A stretch of DNA of 64,000 nucleotides from Nymphaea colorata (GCF_008831285.2 NC_045138.2:23161934-23225933), one strand, 5' to 3'. Shown: positions 22,421 to 33,950, numbered from the stretch's first letter. Translations and numbers: made by a program. The notes: generated by a model from the letters alone, not told the origin.

Positions 22421-24140
22421 GTGTCAGGATACCATGCTTCGTCTTTGGCTTTTTCAAACATCATGGCGGAAAACACTTTAGGAATATCCCAACAATTTCT
22501 TGCAGTGTGTCATTTTCTTCCACAGTATTGACATTCAACACTTGACTTTGTGTTGTTTTGTCCACCATTATTGTCAGCATTAGGAGGATAAAATTGGACT
22601 GATCATCCTTGTTTTTGGAAGAGATCAACATTCGGAGGATGTACCGATCGTCTTTGGTTTTGGAATGACATCCTCTTCTTCCACGATAAATACTTCTCCC
22701 ACATCCCCTATAGGTCATAAATGCAACATGTATATTTTCAGATGTAGTAGATACAAACCTTTTTGACTTGAGAATATGAATTCTCTTTTCTTGGTTGAGC
22801 AGCAAGTCGTATAAACCATTGAAAGTGAGCTTGTCAATGGTTGGCACTGGTGGTTACAGACGTGACAAAGCTCTCATATTCTTCTGAAAACTCATTCAAC
22901 ATAATCTGGATTAAATCTAGTGTCGAGATCGGATGACCAGTAGTGGCAAGAGTATTGGCGAGAGATTTCACATGATCAAAGTGGGAAACCATGTCACCAC
23001 CGTCCTTTTTTATAAAGTTTGGCTTCTTCTTTAGCATCATGATACAGAGAGGAATGTGCGTATCATAAGATCTATTCAATTCAACCCAAGCTTCGTGAGC
23101 AGTCTCAACATGAAGAATTTGTCCAAGCACCTGTTCGGAAACTGTCGCCATTATCTAGCTCAAAGCTAGCTAATCAGAGCAATGCAAAGATTCGTACACT
23201 AGATTTTCTTCGATTCGATTTGCTGCTTCTATGTATTGCGATGGAGCAAGCAGTGATCCATCGACGTATTTCATGAATCCTTGGGAGAGCATTACCGTTT
23301 GGATTTGACCTCGCCATAGATACAAACCTTTTTGACTTGAGAATATGAATTCTCTTTTCTTGGTTGAGCAGCAAGTCGTATAAACCATTGAAAGTGAGCT
23401 TGTCAATGGTTGGCACTGGTGGTTACAGACGTGACAAAGCTCTCATATTCTTCTGAAAACTCATTCAACATAATCTGGATTAAATCTAGTGTCGAGATCG
23501 GATGACCAGTAGTGGCAAGAGTATTGGCGAGAGATTTCACATGATCAAAGTGGGAAACCATGTCACCACCGTCCTTTTTTATAAAGTTTGGCTTCTTCTT
23601 TAGCATCATGATACAGAGAGGAATGTGCGTATCATAAGATCTATTCAATTCAACCCAAGCTTCGTGAGCAGTCTCAACATGAAGAATTTGTCCAAGCACC
23701 TGTTCGGAAACTGTCGCCATTATCTAGCTCAAAGCTAGCTAATCAGAGCAATGCAAAGATTCGTACACTAGATTTTCTTCGATTCGATTTGCTGCTTCTA
23801 TGTATTGCGATGGAGCAAGCAGTGATCCATCGACGTATTTCATGAATCCTTGGGAGAGCATTACCGTTTGGATTTGACCTCGCCAGAGAAGATAGTTGCC
23901 TTTGTTCAGCTTGATAGACACTAAGCTGGGGGCAATTGGTGACACCATAAATGAGTGATAAAAAGAAGTAGGTAATACACAGCAAGGTGGAAATTGTTGT
24001 TCGACGTCTGAGTCAAACTCCTCTATTTCAGATGATGAAGGCTGGACCGCATGTGAGTTTTCCACTCGCAGGGAGTCACAGAGCCTATGTTCTGCTGCTG
24101 GTCGACAGTAGAATGCATTCTTAGGCTTCTGTGACACAAG
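22421..24140 (-). mobile_element. Copia gag relic with a 569-bp internal duplication
   Basis: The gag N-terminus reads SIKLNKGNYLLWRGQIQTVM and GFMKYVDGS. It is followed by MATVSEQVLGQILHVETAHE, AWVELNRSYDTH and DMVSHFDHVKSLANTL, the UBN2 gag core. A stop separates ESLHCSD from the following block. The gag core is present twice because of the tandem duplication described separately. The C-terminal gag (22461-22740) is arginine-rich, as in the nucleocapsid region. The protein could not be made intact. Confidence 0.88.
22750..23887. repeat. 569-bp tandem duplication, apparently identical copies
   Basis: A segment beginning gatacaaacctttttgactt starts at 22750 and again at 23319. The two run in register to about 23317 and 23886. 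The 105-residue gag block they encode is identical in both copies, and no base difference was noticed by eye. Copy borders fall inside gag, at about tcgccat/tcgccag. The surrounding element is decayed, so the duplication is much younger than the insertion, or it is an assembly artefact. Confidence 0.9.
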
Positions 24141-25001
24141 AAAACTAGTTGCTAAAGAAAAATCTGTATCTCCTCAACGCATGCTCTAATAAATATGAAA
24201 TTTTATAGGAAGAATCCTTAGATGTAGATGATTCCAAAGAACCCTTGCTTGACCCCTCTTGTCGCCGAAACTGACAACGCCGGTCGATTTTGTGACAGGT
24301 TCTCAGACGGTATTCAAGGGTCAGAGCCACAGGCAAGCTTCCATTGACAGGGTTCCCTTCAAAAATTCATATCTCCTCACAAGCAGCGTCAAAAATTCTG
24401 AAAACTAGTATGCAAATTCCTGAGAAGAAGACGATTCCAACGAGCTATTACACGGCCCCTGGCATCGTCGGTTCTGGCAGCGCCAGCTGAAATCGTGACA
24501 GGGATTTCTGGCGAAAAAATCGCTCGATCACCCGACAGATTGCAAATCTGTAGAAATCGACTCAAATCTCACACCAAGTTAGCAGATGAATGATTTCCAG
24601 ACACCTAGAAATCGGATGAGCTCTTGCTCGACGGATAGTGTGGCAGGAAAGAGATGCGATAGTGATCCTCTGTTGTCTGTTGTAGAACCTCTAGAACAGC
24701 AAGCAGACCTTCAAACCTTAGGTGTTCCTCGAGCAACCTTCAAAAATTCTGAAATTGGGCAAGAATGATTTTTAGATACCTGGAAATCAGATGAGCTCTT
24801 TCTCAATGGCTCCTGTGGCTGGATTTGATCACACCGGTAAATTAAAGAGTCATTGGACAGTCGATATTTCCTCTATTCACCGATTTTGGACACTTCTCGG
24901 GCATACACCAGATTTCAAACGTGAACTAGATAAAATCAAAGAGGAATTGTAGAGAGAAGGGAGAAACCAATGGTTTTTTCTCAGGCCCTTTTAGAGAAAA
25001 G
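24141..25001 (-). other. Untranslated leader of the minus-strand Copia element
   Basis: This lies between the primer-binding site and gag and carries no long frame of its own. It contains loosely repeated words (aaattctgaaa, gagctcttgctcgac, atcggatgagctctt), suggesting internal duplication. Confidence 0.6.
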
Positions 25002-25013
25002 GCTTTGATACCA
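25002..25013 (-). other. Copia primer-binding site
   Basis: The minus strand reads TGGTATCAAAGC directly after the LTR. It differs at one position from the TGGTATCAGAGC complementary to the 3' end of initiator-Met tRNA used by most plant Copia elements. This sets the orientation of the element and the inner LTR border. Confidence 0.85.
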
Positions 25014-25327
25014 TATTAGAAAACAAGATAACGAAGAGAATAAGATCTTCCTCCACACCCTTGAACGTGTGGGGTTCAACTCAATTTATATTGACATTCA
25101 TTTGTATGTTACAATTGTAGGTTATGGTAACAATGATATACACTTAAGAATACAGTTATGGAAATGATTCAATCTGGAAGGATTATCACGTAACTACAGG
25201 TGTTGTATCCATATGATCAAGTCTTGATGAGGTTGGCTATCGATTTGGATCTGCCATTTGACTTGCAACAGCTGGACAACAATTCTTGACATAGTTAGTG
25301 TCAACAGTTGGACAATTAGCCTTAACA
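25014..25327 (-). mobile_element. 5' LTR of the minus-strand Copia element
   Basis: Read on the minus strand, the LTR starts TGTTAAGG and ends TTTTCTAATA, immediately before the primer site; the final CA has decayed to TA. About 314 bp. A TATA-like TATAAATTGAG lies near 25085 and is plausible as the element promoter. No 3' LTR copy was found in the window. Confidence 0.8.
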
Positions 25328-25328
25328 A

Positions 25329-25405
25329 CCTGGTGTTGACTACAAAGAACATGATATACTACAATTCTCCAATGCTCTTGTGAAGGAATTTGAACTCTTG
25401 CTATA
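25329..25405 (+). repeat. 77-bp direct repeat, left copy (pairs with 26374-26450)
   Basis: It runs from cctggtgttgactacaaaga to gaactcttgctata and matches 26374-26450 at a constant offset of 1,045 with about four differences. The right copy follows the end of Copia pol (FTKGLTD). The left copy sits immediately next to the LTR of the opposite-strand element, in front of the RT fragment. Confidence 0.85.
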
Positions 25406-26372
25406 CTTGATCATTCCTTATTCATATATCATGGGGGTGAAGTTACCACTTGGCTACTCATATATGTAGATGACATAGTTCTTACTAGAAATTCTTCATG
25501 TCATATATCTTATGTTAAGGAGGTATTGAAACAAGAATTCAAGATGAAGGATCTTGGCGAACTACGGTATTTCTTGGGTGTTGAGCTTGACAGAAAAGGT
25601 GACGCATTAACTCTTACCCAACATAAATATACTCTTGATATTCTGGATAGAGCAGGTATGACAAATTGCAAGCCTATGAATACTCCTAGTGTTCTCAACA
25701 CAAAACTGAACACCTCTGATGAGAGTGATGCATACTTAAATCCTAGTTTCTATCGGAGTATAGTTGGCATGCTGCAATATCTTACTTTTACACGTCCAGA
25801 CATAATGTATGCAGTGAATCATGTATCTCAATTTATGTATGCCCCCACAAAAGGGCATATGGATGCTACCGAACGCATTTTGCGTTACCTAAGGCTACTT
25901 TTGGGGATGGACTCGTTTATACAAGACAGTCAACTATTTTGAATGGACATAACATTTCCACCTACACTGATGCAGATTAGGCAGGTGATTCAGACGATTG
26001 ACGATCAGTTTCAGGTTATTGTCTCTTTCTTGATTCCAATCTTATTTGTTAGAGTAGCATGAAACAGTGTGTGGTTGTCAGATCTAGCATTGAGGCAGAA
26101 TATAGGGCAATGGCTACAGACACAGTTGAAGCTTCATGGTTACATCATCTACTTGGGGAACTCTCCCTTCTCATTGCTCAGTCATCTTTATTCTGTGACA
26201 ACCAAAGTGCGATCAAGATTGCTTTCAATCATGTTCTACATAATCGCACTAAGCATATAGAGATTGATCAATACTTTATTCGTCAAAAGGTCAGAGTAAG
26301 CCGAGATATTCCCTACTTATATAGTCACATCTCAACAAGTAGGTGATCTTTTTACCAAGGGGCTCACTGACA
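25406..26372 (+). mobile_element. Copia reverse transcriptase and RNase H fragment
   Basis: Plus-strand pieces read TWLLIYVDDIVLTRNSS (the YVDD active site), FKMKDLGELRYFLGVE, YRSIVGMLQYLTFTRPDI, SSIEAEYRAMATDTVEASWL, FCDNQSAIKIAFNHV, RTKHIEIDQYFIR and finally GDLFTKGLTD. This is the C-terminal half of a Copia pol that copies RNA into DNA. The N-terminal RT, integrase and gag are absent on this strand. A frameshift or stop lies near 25940 and another near 26050, so it is inactive. Confidence 0.9.
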
Positions 26373-26373
26373 G

Positions 26374-26461
26374 CCTGGTGTTGACTACAAAGAACATGAT
26401 ATACTACGATTCTCCAATGCTCTTGTGAAACAATTTGAACTCTTGCTATATAGCAAGAGTT
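26374..26461. repeat. 77-bp direct repeat, right copy, ending in a 24-bp perfect palindrome
   Basis: 26374-26450 matches 25329-25405. At its end, 26438-26461 is a perfect palindrome with half-site aactcttgctat followed by its exact complement. In the left copy the sequence departs after gaactcttgctata, so the palindrome is unique to the right junction. Confidence 0.88.
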
Positions 26462-26965
26462 GAATGTTATGTTATATACTTATATAAGGAATTACTAAAA
26501 TCAGTGTTGTACGTATCGTACACTATGCATCGTCGCATTTCAAAAGTACGATACAATACACCACCTGTATTGTAAACAGGTGGTATATCGTACCTGTGTT
26601 GCACATATCTTACAATACAATTATGATACAAATACGACATGTTATGATATAGTTATGATACATTACGATATGTTATGTTCCTTGTTGTGCTTTCTAGATT
26701 GATATTGACATATTGTTATGAATTTTGATGTTTATGAATGATGAAGTAATAAACTGTAACTTTATAGCAAGAATAAGTCTATCATTTTGTAAAACATGTT
26801 TTTTTATGAAGAACATATTATTTTTTATTTTTATTGATTTTTACTGATTTTTTTATTTTTTCTAATTATTTTTTTAAAATACGATGCAGTTACGATATTT
26901 TACGATACAACGTATCATAAAGCTAGACTGATACGGCTTACAATACATTTTTTTATAATATTGAC
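26462..26965. repeat. cgatac-rich repeat with an embedded hairpin
   Basis: Words such as acgatac, gtatcgta and atacgat recur on both strands through about 26505-26950. A perfect 8-bp stem with a 7-nt loop (ccacctgt and acaggtgg) lies at 26561-26583. This resembles a decayed non-autonomous element. No protein is encoded. Confidence 0.6.
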
Positions 26966-27689
26966 AAAAACTACTACATATAGACAGGAATGCAAGATGC
27001 ATTGTTCAAATTGCTGGCCCCAAAATGGTCCCTGTTATCCTGAAAATTTAAGTCACAATAGTTGATGAAATATATTTTTCACTGTTAAAATGTTGCTCCA
27101 CACTCTTTACTGGCAACAAAGCGTTAGCACAAAATCACAATGCCAGTGGACAATGATGATGATGATTCTAAAATGTACAGAAGGTAGTGAATGTTGAAGG
27201 CAAATTATCCTGGAACACCTTGATGGAGTAGGTATTATTGAGGTATGATATATGTGTAGCATACTTCAGGTTAAATGAGAATAGACGAAGATATACATGA
27301 GAAAGCTTGCCTAGCTATTAGAACAGGGGAACCAAGGTGAAGCATCTTCCTACGCCCAGGTAGTTCACCTATTATACCTGCCAGAATGCAAAAATGTAGA
27401 TAACCAGCCGATAGATCTGCTAATAGACATTACTAATGGCATGATCGAAGCCGCTACCACGTTAGATCTTCTAATAGATATTCTTAGTGAAGGGACCGGC
27501 ATGATCAAAGCCACTAGCACCGTGTTTATATTTCTCCTATTTTTCAACAGAGATGCAGCTTGTTGACTGGTGTTTCTCCATCTCTCTGCAACTTAAATTG
27601 AGTTCAACTATAGTCACAAAACACATTGTTTTTTTTTTAAAAAAAAGATAGATATGTCAGCCATTTAAAATTAAAAAAATGCTTTTTAA
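26966..27689. other. No gene recognised
   Basis: A partially repeated motif, catgatcgaagccgctacca versus catgatcaaagccactagca, occurs at about 27441 and 27501, together with cttctaatagatatt-type words. Otherwise there is no identifiable content. Confidence 0.45.
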
Positions 27690-28025
27690 AAAAACACCAA
27701 AATGAAAAAAACACAAATGAAACACGTTTTTTTCCCTTTTCTCACTTTATTCATTTTTTTTCACTTTTTTTAATGCCAAATTGCTTGTTTTCAATTTCTA
27801 ATTTTTATTTGTTGCAATTCTACTTTTTTTTATATTTCATTTTTTTCACTTTTTTAATGCCAAACTACTTGTTTTCAATTTCTAATCTTTATTTGTTACA
27901 AATGTACTTATTTTTTTATGTTTGTGTTGTTAGTTTCTCACTTATTTTTTTCTCTCTATTTTTTATTTTTTATTTAAAAAAATCTTATTTTTTACATTTT
28001 TTTATTTTTTTTCAAGCTCGCGGTG
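27690..28025. repeat. T-rich dispersed repeat, inverted relative to 36650-36860
   Basis: It contains ttaatgccaaattgcttg, again ttaatgccaaactacttg, tttatttgttgcaa and gttagtttctcacttatttt. The complement of 36650-36860 has the same order (taatgccaaac, atttgttgcaaat, gttattagtttctcactt). Within this copy, a unit of about 85 bp is duplicated (about 27772 and 27858). The open frame here is an artefact of T-rich codons. Confidence 0.7.
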
Positions 28026-28147
28026 TTATACCTGACATAAATTAACACCTGAAAAAGTTTTTAGTGAGTTCCAAAAAGTTTTTAGTGAGTTAATGAATCA
28101 CCATCAATCAGTAAACTTTCAACCTCGTACATGCCAAGAATAACATG

Positions 28148-29012
28148 AGATCATAAATTAAAGGAAACGTTTTCTGCAGTAAGAATACAAGGCTGGACAT
28201 CAGATACAACTTTGAGCTGGAGAATCAGAAAAAAAAAAAAAAACAATCCACAACGACAAAAATTGACGCAAGACATGCTTTTCATTGGATCAGGTTGCAT
28301 CTGCACACCTTTTTCTGTTGAACTTTTTAGTCTAGGTGAGCTGGAGTGCGATTCTGCAACAGAGAACATGAAAATGATAATGTCAGCTGAGAGCAGCAAA
28401 CAAACAAGAAGAAAGTGATACATAAATCATAGGTTACAAAAATTACTTTCTTGAAATATTCTGCTGACAAGACCAACAGACCACCTAATACATCCTTCAC
28501 CATGCGATCGATCAATCGGCATGACCAAGAAATCACTGCAGTCATTAGTTTCCGCATTCACAAGAGACCTAGTAATCTGGTATTAGTGGTTTCCAAAACT
28601 ATTAGAGAAAAGAAATGAACCAAAGAGGGAAAGAGAGAGAGTGAGAGTCTCCCCTGCAATTTACAAGAAAATAAAGAAAAAAAGAAAGCCACGAAACAGG
28701 GGGAAAGCGGAAGGAAAAGGTCTTGACGGTATTACTATTACCCAGCAAGGGGCAAGGGGATGTCCGTGGCGTCGGCTGTCTTGCTCGGACACCGATGCTC
28801 AACAGTTTTCTTCTAGTGTGGGACCGCAGTAAGGTTGAGAAGAAGGGAGATTTCTGCACATGAAGGGGGAAGGTTGGAAGGAGGAAGAAGAAAAGGAGAA
28901 AAGAAAGACGCGCGGAAATGTTGTCGGGAAAAAGTGGAGGGAGATAAGAGTGTGACAAAGCTGAGAGAGAGTTTGGAATATCATCTGATTTGAATGGAAT
29001 GGAATATGCCAT
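28148..29012 (-). other. Possible gene remnant, unidentified
   Basis: On the minus strand, 28440-28565 reads with a protein-like composition (VNAETNDCSDFLVMPIDR, then SHGEGCIRWSVGLVSRIFQ). A plausible acceptor (ctgttgcag) occurs near 28352. Further upstream on that strand, 28602-29012 is open for 136 codons with a Ser/Leu/Phe-rich, transit-peptide-like character. I recognise no domain and could not join the pieces confidently. It may be a fragment of an intron-containing gene, or chance. Confidence 0.25.
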
Positions 29013-29094
29013 TGAACGATAAAAAAAAAAAAAGAATATGAATATGGAAAAGAAAATATTTGACTAAAAAAGCGGATCACGTTTCTATTTAAAA

Positions 29095-29370
29095 AATGAC
29101 GTCTGCAGATATAATAAACATCTGATGGGATTCAGATATGGATACAGACCGAATTTATTTTTAGATAAATATCTTACATCTAATATTTAATACTCTTAGA
29201 AAAAAATAGCAAAATTATATTCAAAATTTAAATTTGAATATGAATATAGAAAACAGATTTCAATTGGATTCAGATTGTAAAATCAGACTTTAAATTCAGA
29301 TTCAAATATGATTTTTTATTATATTTAAATTTTATAAAAAAAAACAGATACGATTAACAGTATATCCAAT
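29095..29370. repeat. Dispersed AT-rich repeat with gattcagat words (family C)
   Basis: Words such as gattcagatatggata, aaatttgaatatgaatat, attggattcagatt and aaattcagattcaaatatga recur. Related word sets occur at 33960-34190 and 52265-52660, marking a dispersed family. No ends could be fixed. Confidence 0.55.
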
Positions 29371-29539
29371 CCATTGACAAGAGAGTCCGAAGTAATGTCA
29401 CAAGGTACCGCAGCACCAGATCAGTTCAATTTAAAACCTACTTCCTAGCAGTCGGAGGAGGGTATGGGTCGCCAGTGGTGTCTTTGGGCTCTCATCTTCA
29501 CCAGCGCCTGAAGAGTATTGGTAGCCTCTAATGTACTTG

Positions 29540-30005
29540 GGCTTGGATCCTCAGCAGCGTGAGTTGATGTGCTACATCAAGTTGACTCCAGCCAACTCAA
29601 GTTCGACTCGAACTCACTAGTCAAATCTGGATTCACACTAGCTTGTTTACAAACATATAGACAAGTAGTTCTTAAAGTTCAAATATGTGCTCAAAATATT
29701 AAACGAGTTGAGCTCAAGTTGTAAGAACTCAACTCTTTTAAACTTGACTCGACTTGAATAAACTACATAATGGATGTTGAAATATAATCAGAGAATAATA
29801 GTTAAATGAATAACTAAACGAGTTAATGAGAAGAAATGAGATAGGCTTAACAGAAATGAGTTAAGCAAGTTGCATTCAAACTCGACCGTGTATGTTAGAG
29901 TCGAGCTGGAGCTTGTTTTATGAAACCAGATTTGTAGTTCGAGCCAAACTTGAACTCGAGGTTTCTTAGTCGAGTCAAACTCGAATCGGCTCATGTGCAT
30001 CTATA
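29540..30005. repeat. ctcgactcgaactcga-type dispersed repeat (family B), copy 1
   Basis: Full of words such as aactcgactcgact, gagctcaagttg and cgagtcaaactcgaat, interrupted by an AT-rich centre. It ends ggctcatgtgcatct, comparable to gctcgtgtgcagtcct at the end of the 52765-53158 copy. It is a known type of plant non-autonomous repeat in general appearance; the class is uncertain. Confidence 0.65.
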
Positions 30006-30304
30006 CTGCTAGTGAACCTGTAAAACATCGAACAGTCTTTGTGACAAATTTATAGGTCAGTTTGTTATTTTTTTCTGTCACCAAACTACTCCTAACGGCA
30101 TGCTTGAGCACCAATCCTTGCACAGAATTATAAGACAGTTTGTTATTGTTCTGTTGCTAAACAAATCTTAACAAAATCGTATACCATCTAGATATATACA
30201 TCAAATTTTTGGAAATATAATTCTGTATAAGAATAGGAAATTGTGTTATGAAATTTCCAAAACATTACGTATGAAAAGTTGTCATAGGACAATGCCATCA
30301 ATAA

Positions 30305-30560
30305 TTTTTTCCTAGATTGAAGCTATAGGTATGACCTACACATGACGAAAAGCCTAAGTGACTACTAAAATAATGATTCCCATGACTTACTTTCAAACTT
30401 ATGGAGTTCTAGAGGATGAATTGCCTCAACCTAGTTTGCCTTAATATATTTCAATATTTTCATATTTTTTTTTGCAAATGTACGGTGCATCTATAGAGTT
30501 AAATTTGTTCGAGAATGACTGTCTAAGAAAGAAATGGTCATTTTATCACATTAGTATGAA
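30305..30560. repeat. Dispersed repeat, copy 2 (pairs with 16118-16384)
   Basis: It carries the same ordered blocks as 16118-16384: ataggtatgacctacacat, aagtgacta, ggagttctagaggatgaat, gcctca, gcaaatgtacggt, gttaaatttgtt, ttttatcacattagtatg. Substitutions and small indels are numerous. Confidence 0.75.
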
Positions 30561-30779
30561 GCTATCTTTTTAAAGTAAGTGATATTCTAGAAATATGATG
30601 CTTCTCTCAGCCTGCTTAAGACAATATATTATACTTCAGTTGCAATATAATACAACTTCCAACATTTTTTATATATATCTGTTTAGTTATGAACATGTAA
30701 TTGCTTGGATGACTTTATTGGACACAGGTTTATATTTGCATATGTATTTTTTATTCTAGAAATTAATGTCAATCATGAA

Positions 30780-31132
30780 TTAGGAAAAAAAAAATTAACA
30801 AATCATTACCAACTCATGCAAATGCATCGATAAATATTATTACCAATGTTTTGAAGAACGTTGGTCAAAGTATTACAAACGTTCAACTGCCTGTCGATAA
30901 AATGTTTTTCAACGTCTAGTTGCGTGCTGATGAACATTTTTACCAACATGTCGATAAAAAAATTTACCGACGTCATTGTCTTTATACCAACTCGTGCTGT
31001 AGAAATGTTAATAAAAGTTTTCACCAACATTTTTTTCACTGACGACCAATGTAAACAAGGATAAAAATTTTACCAACGTTCGATCCCATTTTACCGACGT
31101 TTTTCACCTTCTTTTTTCTTTTTTGTAGTGAT
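30780..31132. mobile_element. CACTA-like non-autonomous fragment
   Basis: The right side ends cttttttgtagtgat, whose complement begins atCACTACAAAAAAG, the usual start of plant CACTA elements. The interior is full of subterminal-type repeats (ttaccaacgtt, taccgacgt, accaacat), as expected for CACTA subterminal regions. A matching left end was not found, so the boundary at 30780 is approximate. It encodes nothing. Confidence 0.5.
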
Positions 31133-31199
31133 ACTTCAAGAAATCTACTGGTCGAACCAAATATACCAAGTACTCTTCCCTAATTCTGCTTTTGAAGGG

Positions 31200-31640
31200 A
31201 ACTACAATACTTAGTCTTATTCAATCAGTCGAGCTAACTCGCGCTTGACTCGAACTCGCTCAATAAACTTGACTTGAACTCGACTCATTTATTAAACGAG
31301 TCAAGTTTAAGTTCAAAAATGAACTCGACAACTTAAACGAGTCGAGCTCGTGTTAAGTGGGCTTGTATCCGTTAAACTTGGTTAAACTCGAAAAGAAATA
31401 TATATAAATATAACTCATAAAATTATCAAAAAATGTAGATTCTTGTGACTGGTATGTTGGAGGTTCCATGTTCAAATGTATATGTCACCTCTTTCTTTAA
31501 AAAAAATAATTTTTTAATGAAACTTGAGTCGAGTTGAGGTTGAGCTAATGAAATCAAACTCGAAGCGAGTTTGAGTTTCTTTCAGGACACTCAAGCCGAG
31601 TTGAAGCTGGTTCAACTCTGCTCGTACTAGCTCATGAAGA
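31200..31640. repeat. Family B dispersed repeat, copy 2
   Basis: Contains cttgactcgaactcgctca, aacttgactcgaactcg-like words, taaacgagtcaagtttaagt and cgagtcgagct, then aaacttgagtcgagttgagg and ttcaactctgctcgtactag. About 200 bp in the middle is AT-rich and may be a secondary insertion. Confidence 0.6.
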
Positions 31641-33950
31641 GCACTAACAGTACTTGATGAAACCTTTTGCAAATAAAAATAATAGTTAATAATGAATGGT
31701 GTCTTAATATGTGATCCATATCAAAAGCTCCCCATTCAACGTCTAACCTTGTCGGCATACTTACAAAAGTCGTGGAATCAATCAATAAGAAAAATCTGTG
31801 GACGTAAACCAGAGACACCTAGGAAAATGGATTTGACAAGAAGGAAACAAAAAATAAAAATTAACACATAGTAGGGGCGGCGTAGGTGTGGGCTGCGTGG
31901 ATACAACCTACAGAGACTACTATAAAAACTTGATTTAATGATTGAATTTGGGTTGATTTAAGTCCAATTGTATCGATCACGGTGCCAATCAAAAATTTGT
32001 TACTTACATATTTAGTGTCTCATAGACAAAAAATTCTGGCTCCACCTTGAACGCATAGACAGTTGGAAGTGGGCAGCAAAGAGATTTGAAATGATTATTT
32101 AATATCAAATCATTCATGAAACTTAGTCCAAAATCTTTGATGAATAGACAGTAAATGGGTCAGATGGATCAAGGACCACCGTTTGAAATATGATGATTCA
32201 ACATGTATTCCATTTTCAATATCACAAAAATTGATTATCAAGGTTGTGACAAAAACTAGACAAAAATAACAAAATGCTTATGTAAGTTAGGCAATACCTC
32301 ATGATGCGCTATCATGCTTACTCACGGTAAATGATAGGGAATTTGTCAAGCTACCACTATTGGTTGCCAACAAGTTTATAATTATTATATACAATTAACC
32401 ACATAAAGGAAAAATGTTATAAGTTGCTTGTTTAGCTATGCCCTTGGATATTGATTATTTAGGTCGATTACTGAGACTAACTACTACTCCAAATGTTCTT
32501 CCTTCAGCAAATTAACCATCGATTAGCAATGAATCTAAAAATGGCAACAACTAATTGTATTACGAGTCTATAATATTGTTGTTTTTGTTTTAAATCTCGA
32601 AGAGTATTAACAACTTGAACATCTTCTAAAAGAAATAAGTTGGTGGTGGAGAACTTCATAGGTCTACTCTTTGCTTTTTATTCAACTTCACCCTGAACCA
32701 TAGACTTTGGTCCTTCCAAGCATGTGACTTATGATTTTAATGGTTCTATGTCAAATTATCATTTCCTCTCACAAATAAATTAAAAAGTCCATTAAAGCAG
32801 CATAATAAGGATCCTACGAAGAGTTTTTTTTGAATTAGTCTTTTTATATCAAATTGGAATCCTCTCACAAGTAAAGAATCTATTCAAGTTTAATTTTTGA
32901 AATTAGTCTTTATTAATTGTTTCTATATAAACCTTTATTTAATATATTTTTTTTACTACTAATGAACTTACTAGAACCATGCATTATTCCGTTGCTTTCT
33001 TTCCACATCCTGGTTTAAGAACTTGCGCCGGAGACAAAGATGAACAGTAAACAGAAAGATACCTTCATTGTCACCACTACCAAAAAAAAAAAGTCTTTAT
33101 TGACGACTAAAAAATGTTGCTAAAAATGCGAAAAATGTTAGTAAATTTTTATCGGAGTCAATAAAAATGCGAAAAATGTCCCTAAGTTACATTTTAGTCA
33201 GTTAGTTAATTTTTTTTTTGGTTTCTAAAGAGTTCTTAATTTGGAGCCTCTTACTTAATTGTTTTTAGCAAAAAATGTAGGTATTGTTAAAAATGATTCA
33301 AAAATAGTCTTTTTCTTTTTCTAAATTATAAGCAAAAAAGTACATAGGTCATGTTTCATAGAACTAAGCTTTGTGTTAATGCTGAAACTGGTTGAGGTTG
33401 GAACCAATTTCTCCTCTTGTTTGACAACAAAGTACAAGGCACTAACACCATTCTCTTGAGCGATTTCTAAATTGTAGCTTTTATAAAAAAAATTAGAAGT
33501 AGTCTTCCTTCTAAATTATTAAAAAAAAAAAGGTTGTACGTGTTTCATATAAGTAAGCTTTACTGGTTGTAGGGAAGAAAATATTTTGACCACGTGAATC
33601 TTGGGACTCATTTCTCCTTTTGCTTGATAAAAATTTGAAGGAATTATATATATATATCATTGGTATAGTTTATTATTATTTTTGTCAGATGGAATACATA
33701 TCAAACGGCCTTCTCGTCCCTTTCTACAACTTCTTCAAAGCTAACTCCATTCACTTTTCTACAACGGAATTTTGTCTTTTTTTTAATCCATTGTTTATTC
33801 TTATGTTAAAGAAGTGAAAGCAACAGGAAAGGGTCGTCTGACATCAAAGACACTCTCAAAATATCATATGACTGTGTCCTAAAGATTGAACAAAACAACT
33901 CAAATTAAAGAAAATGAGACAAAAAAATTATATAGAAGGAGTTCGAAGTT
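31641..33950. other. No gene recognised; AT-rich
   Basis: 32150-32220 resembles 16620-16690. At 33076 a caccactaccaaaaaaaaaa motif followed by tattgacgactaaaaaatg suggests a second CACTA-type end. Within 33280-33560, words such as tttttctaaattat and tttcat.agaactaagctttgtg / tttcatataagtaagcttta recur, indicating an internal duplication of about 200 bp. No domain or RNA gene is seen. Confidence 0.45.
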
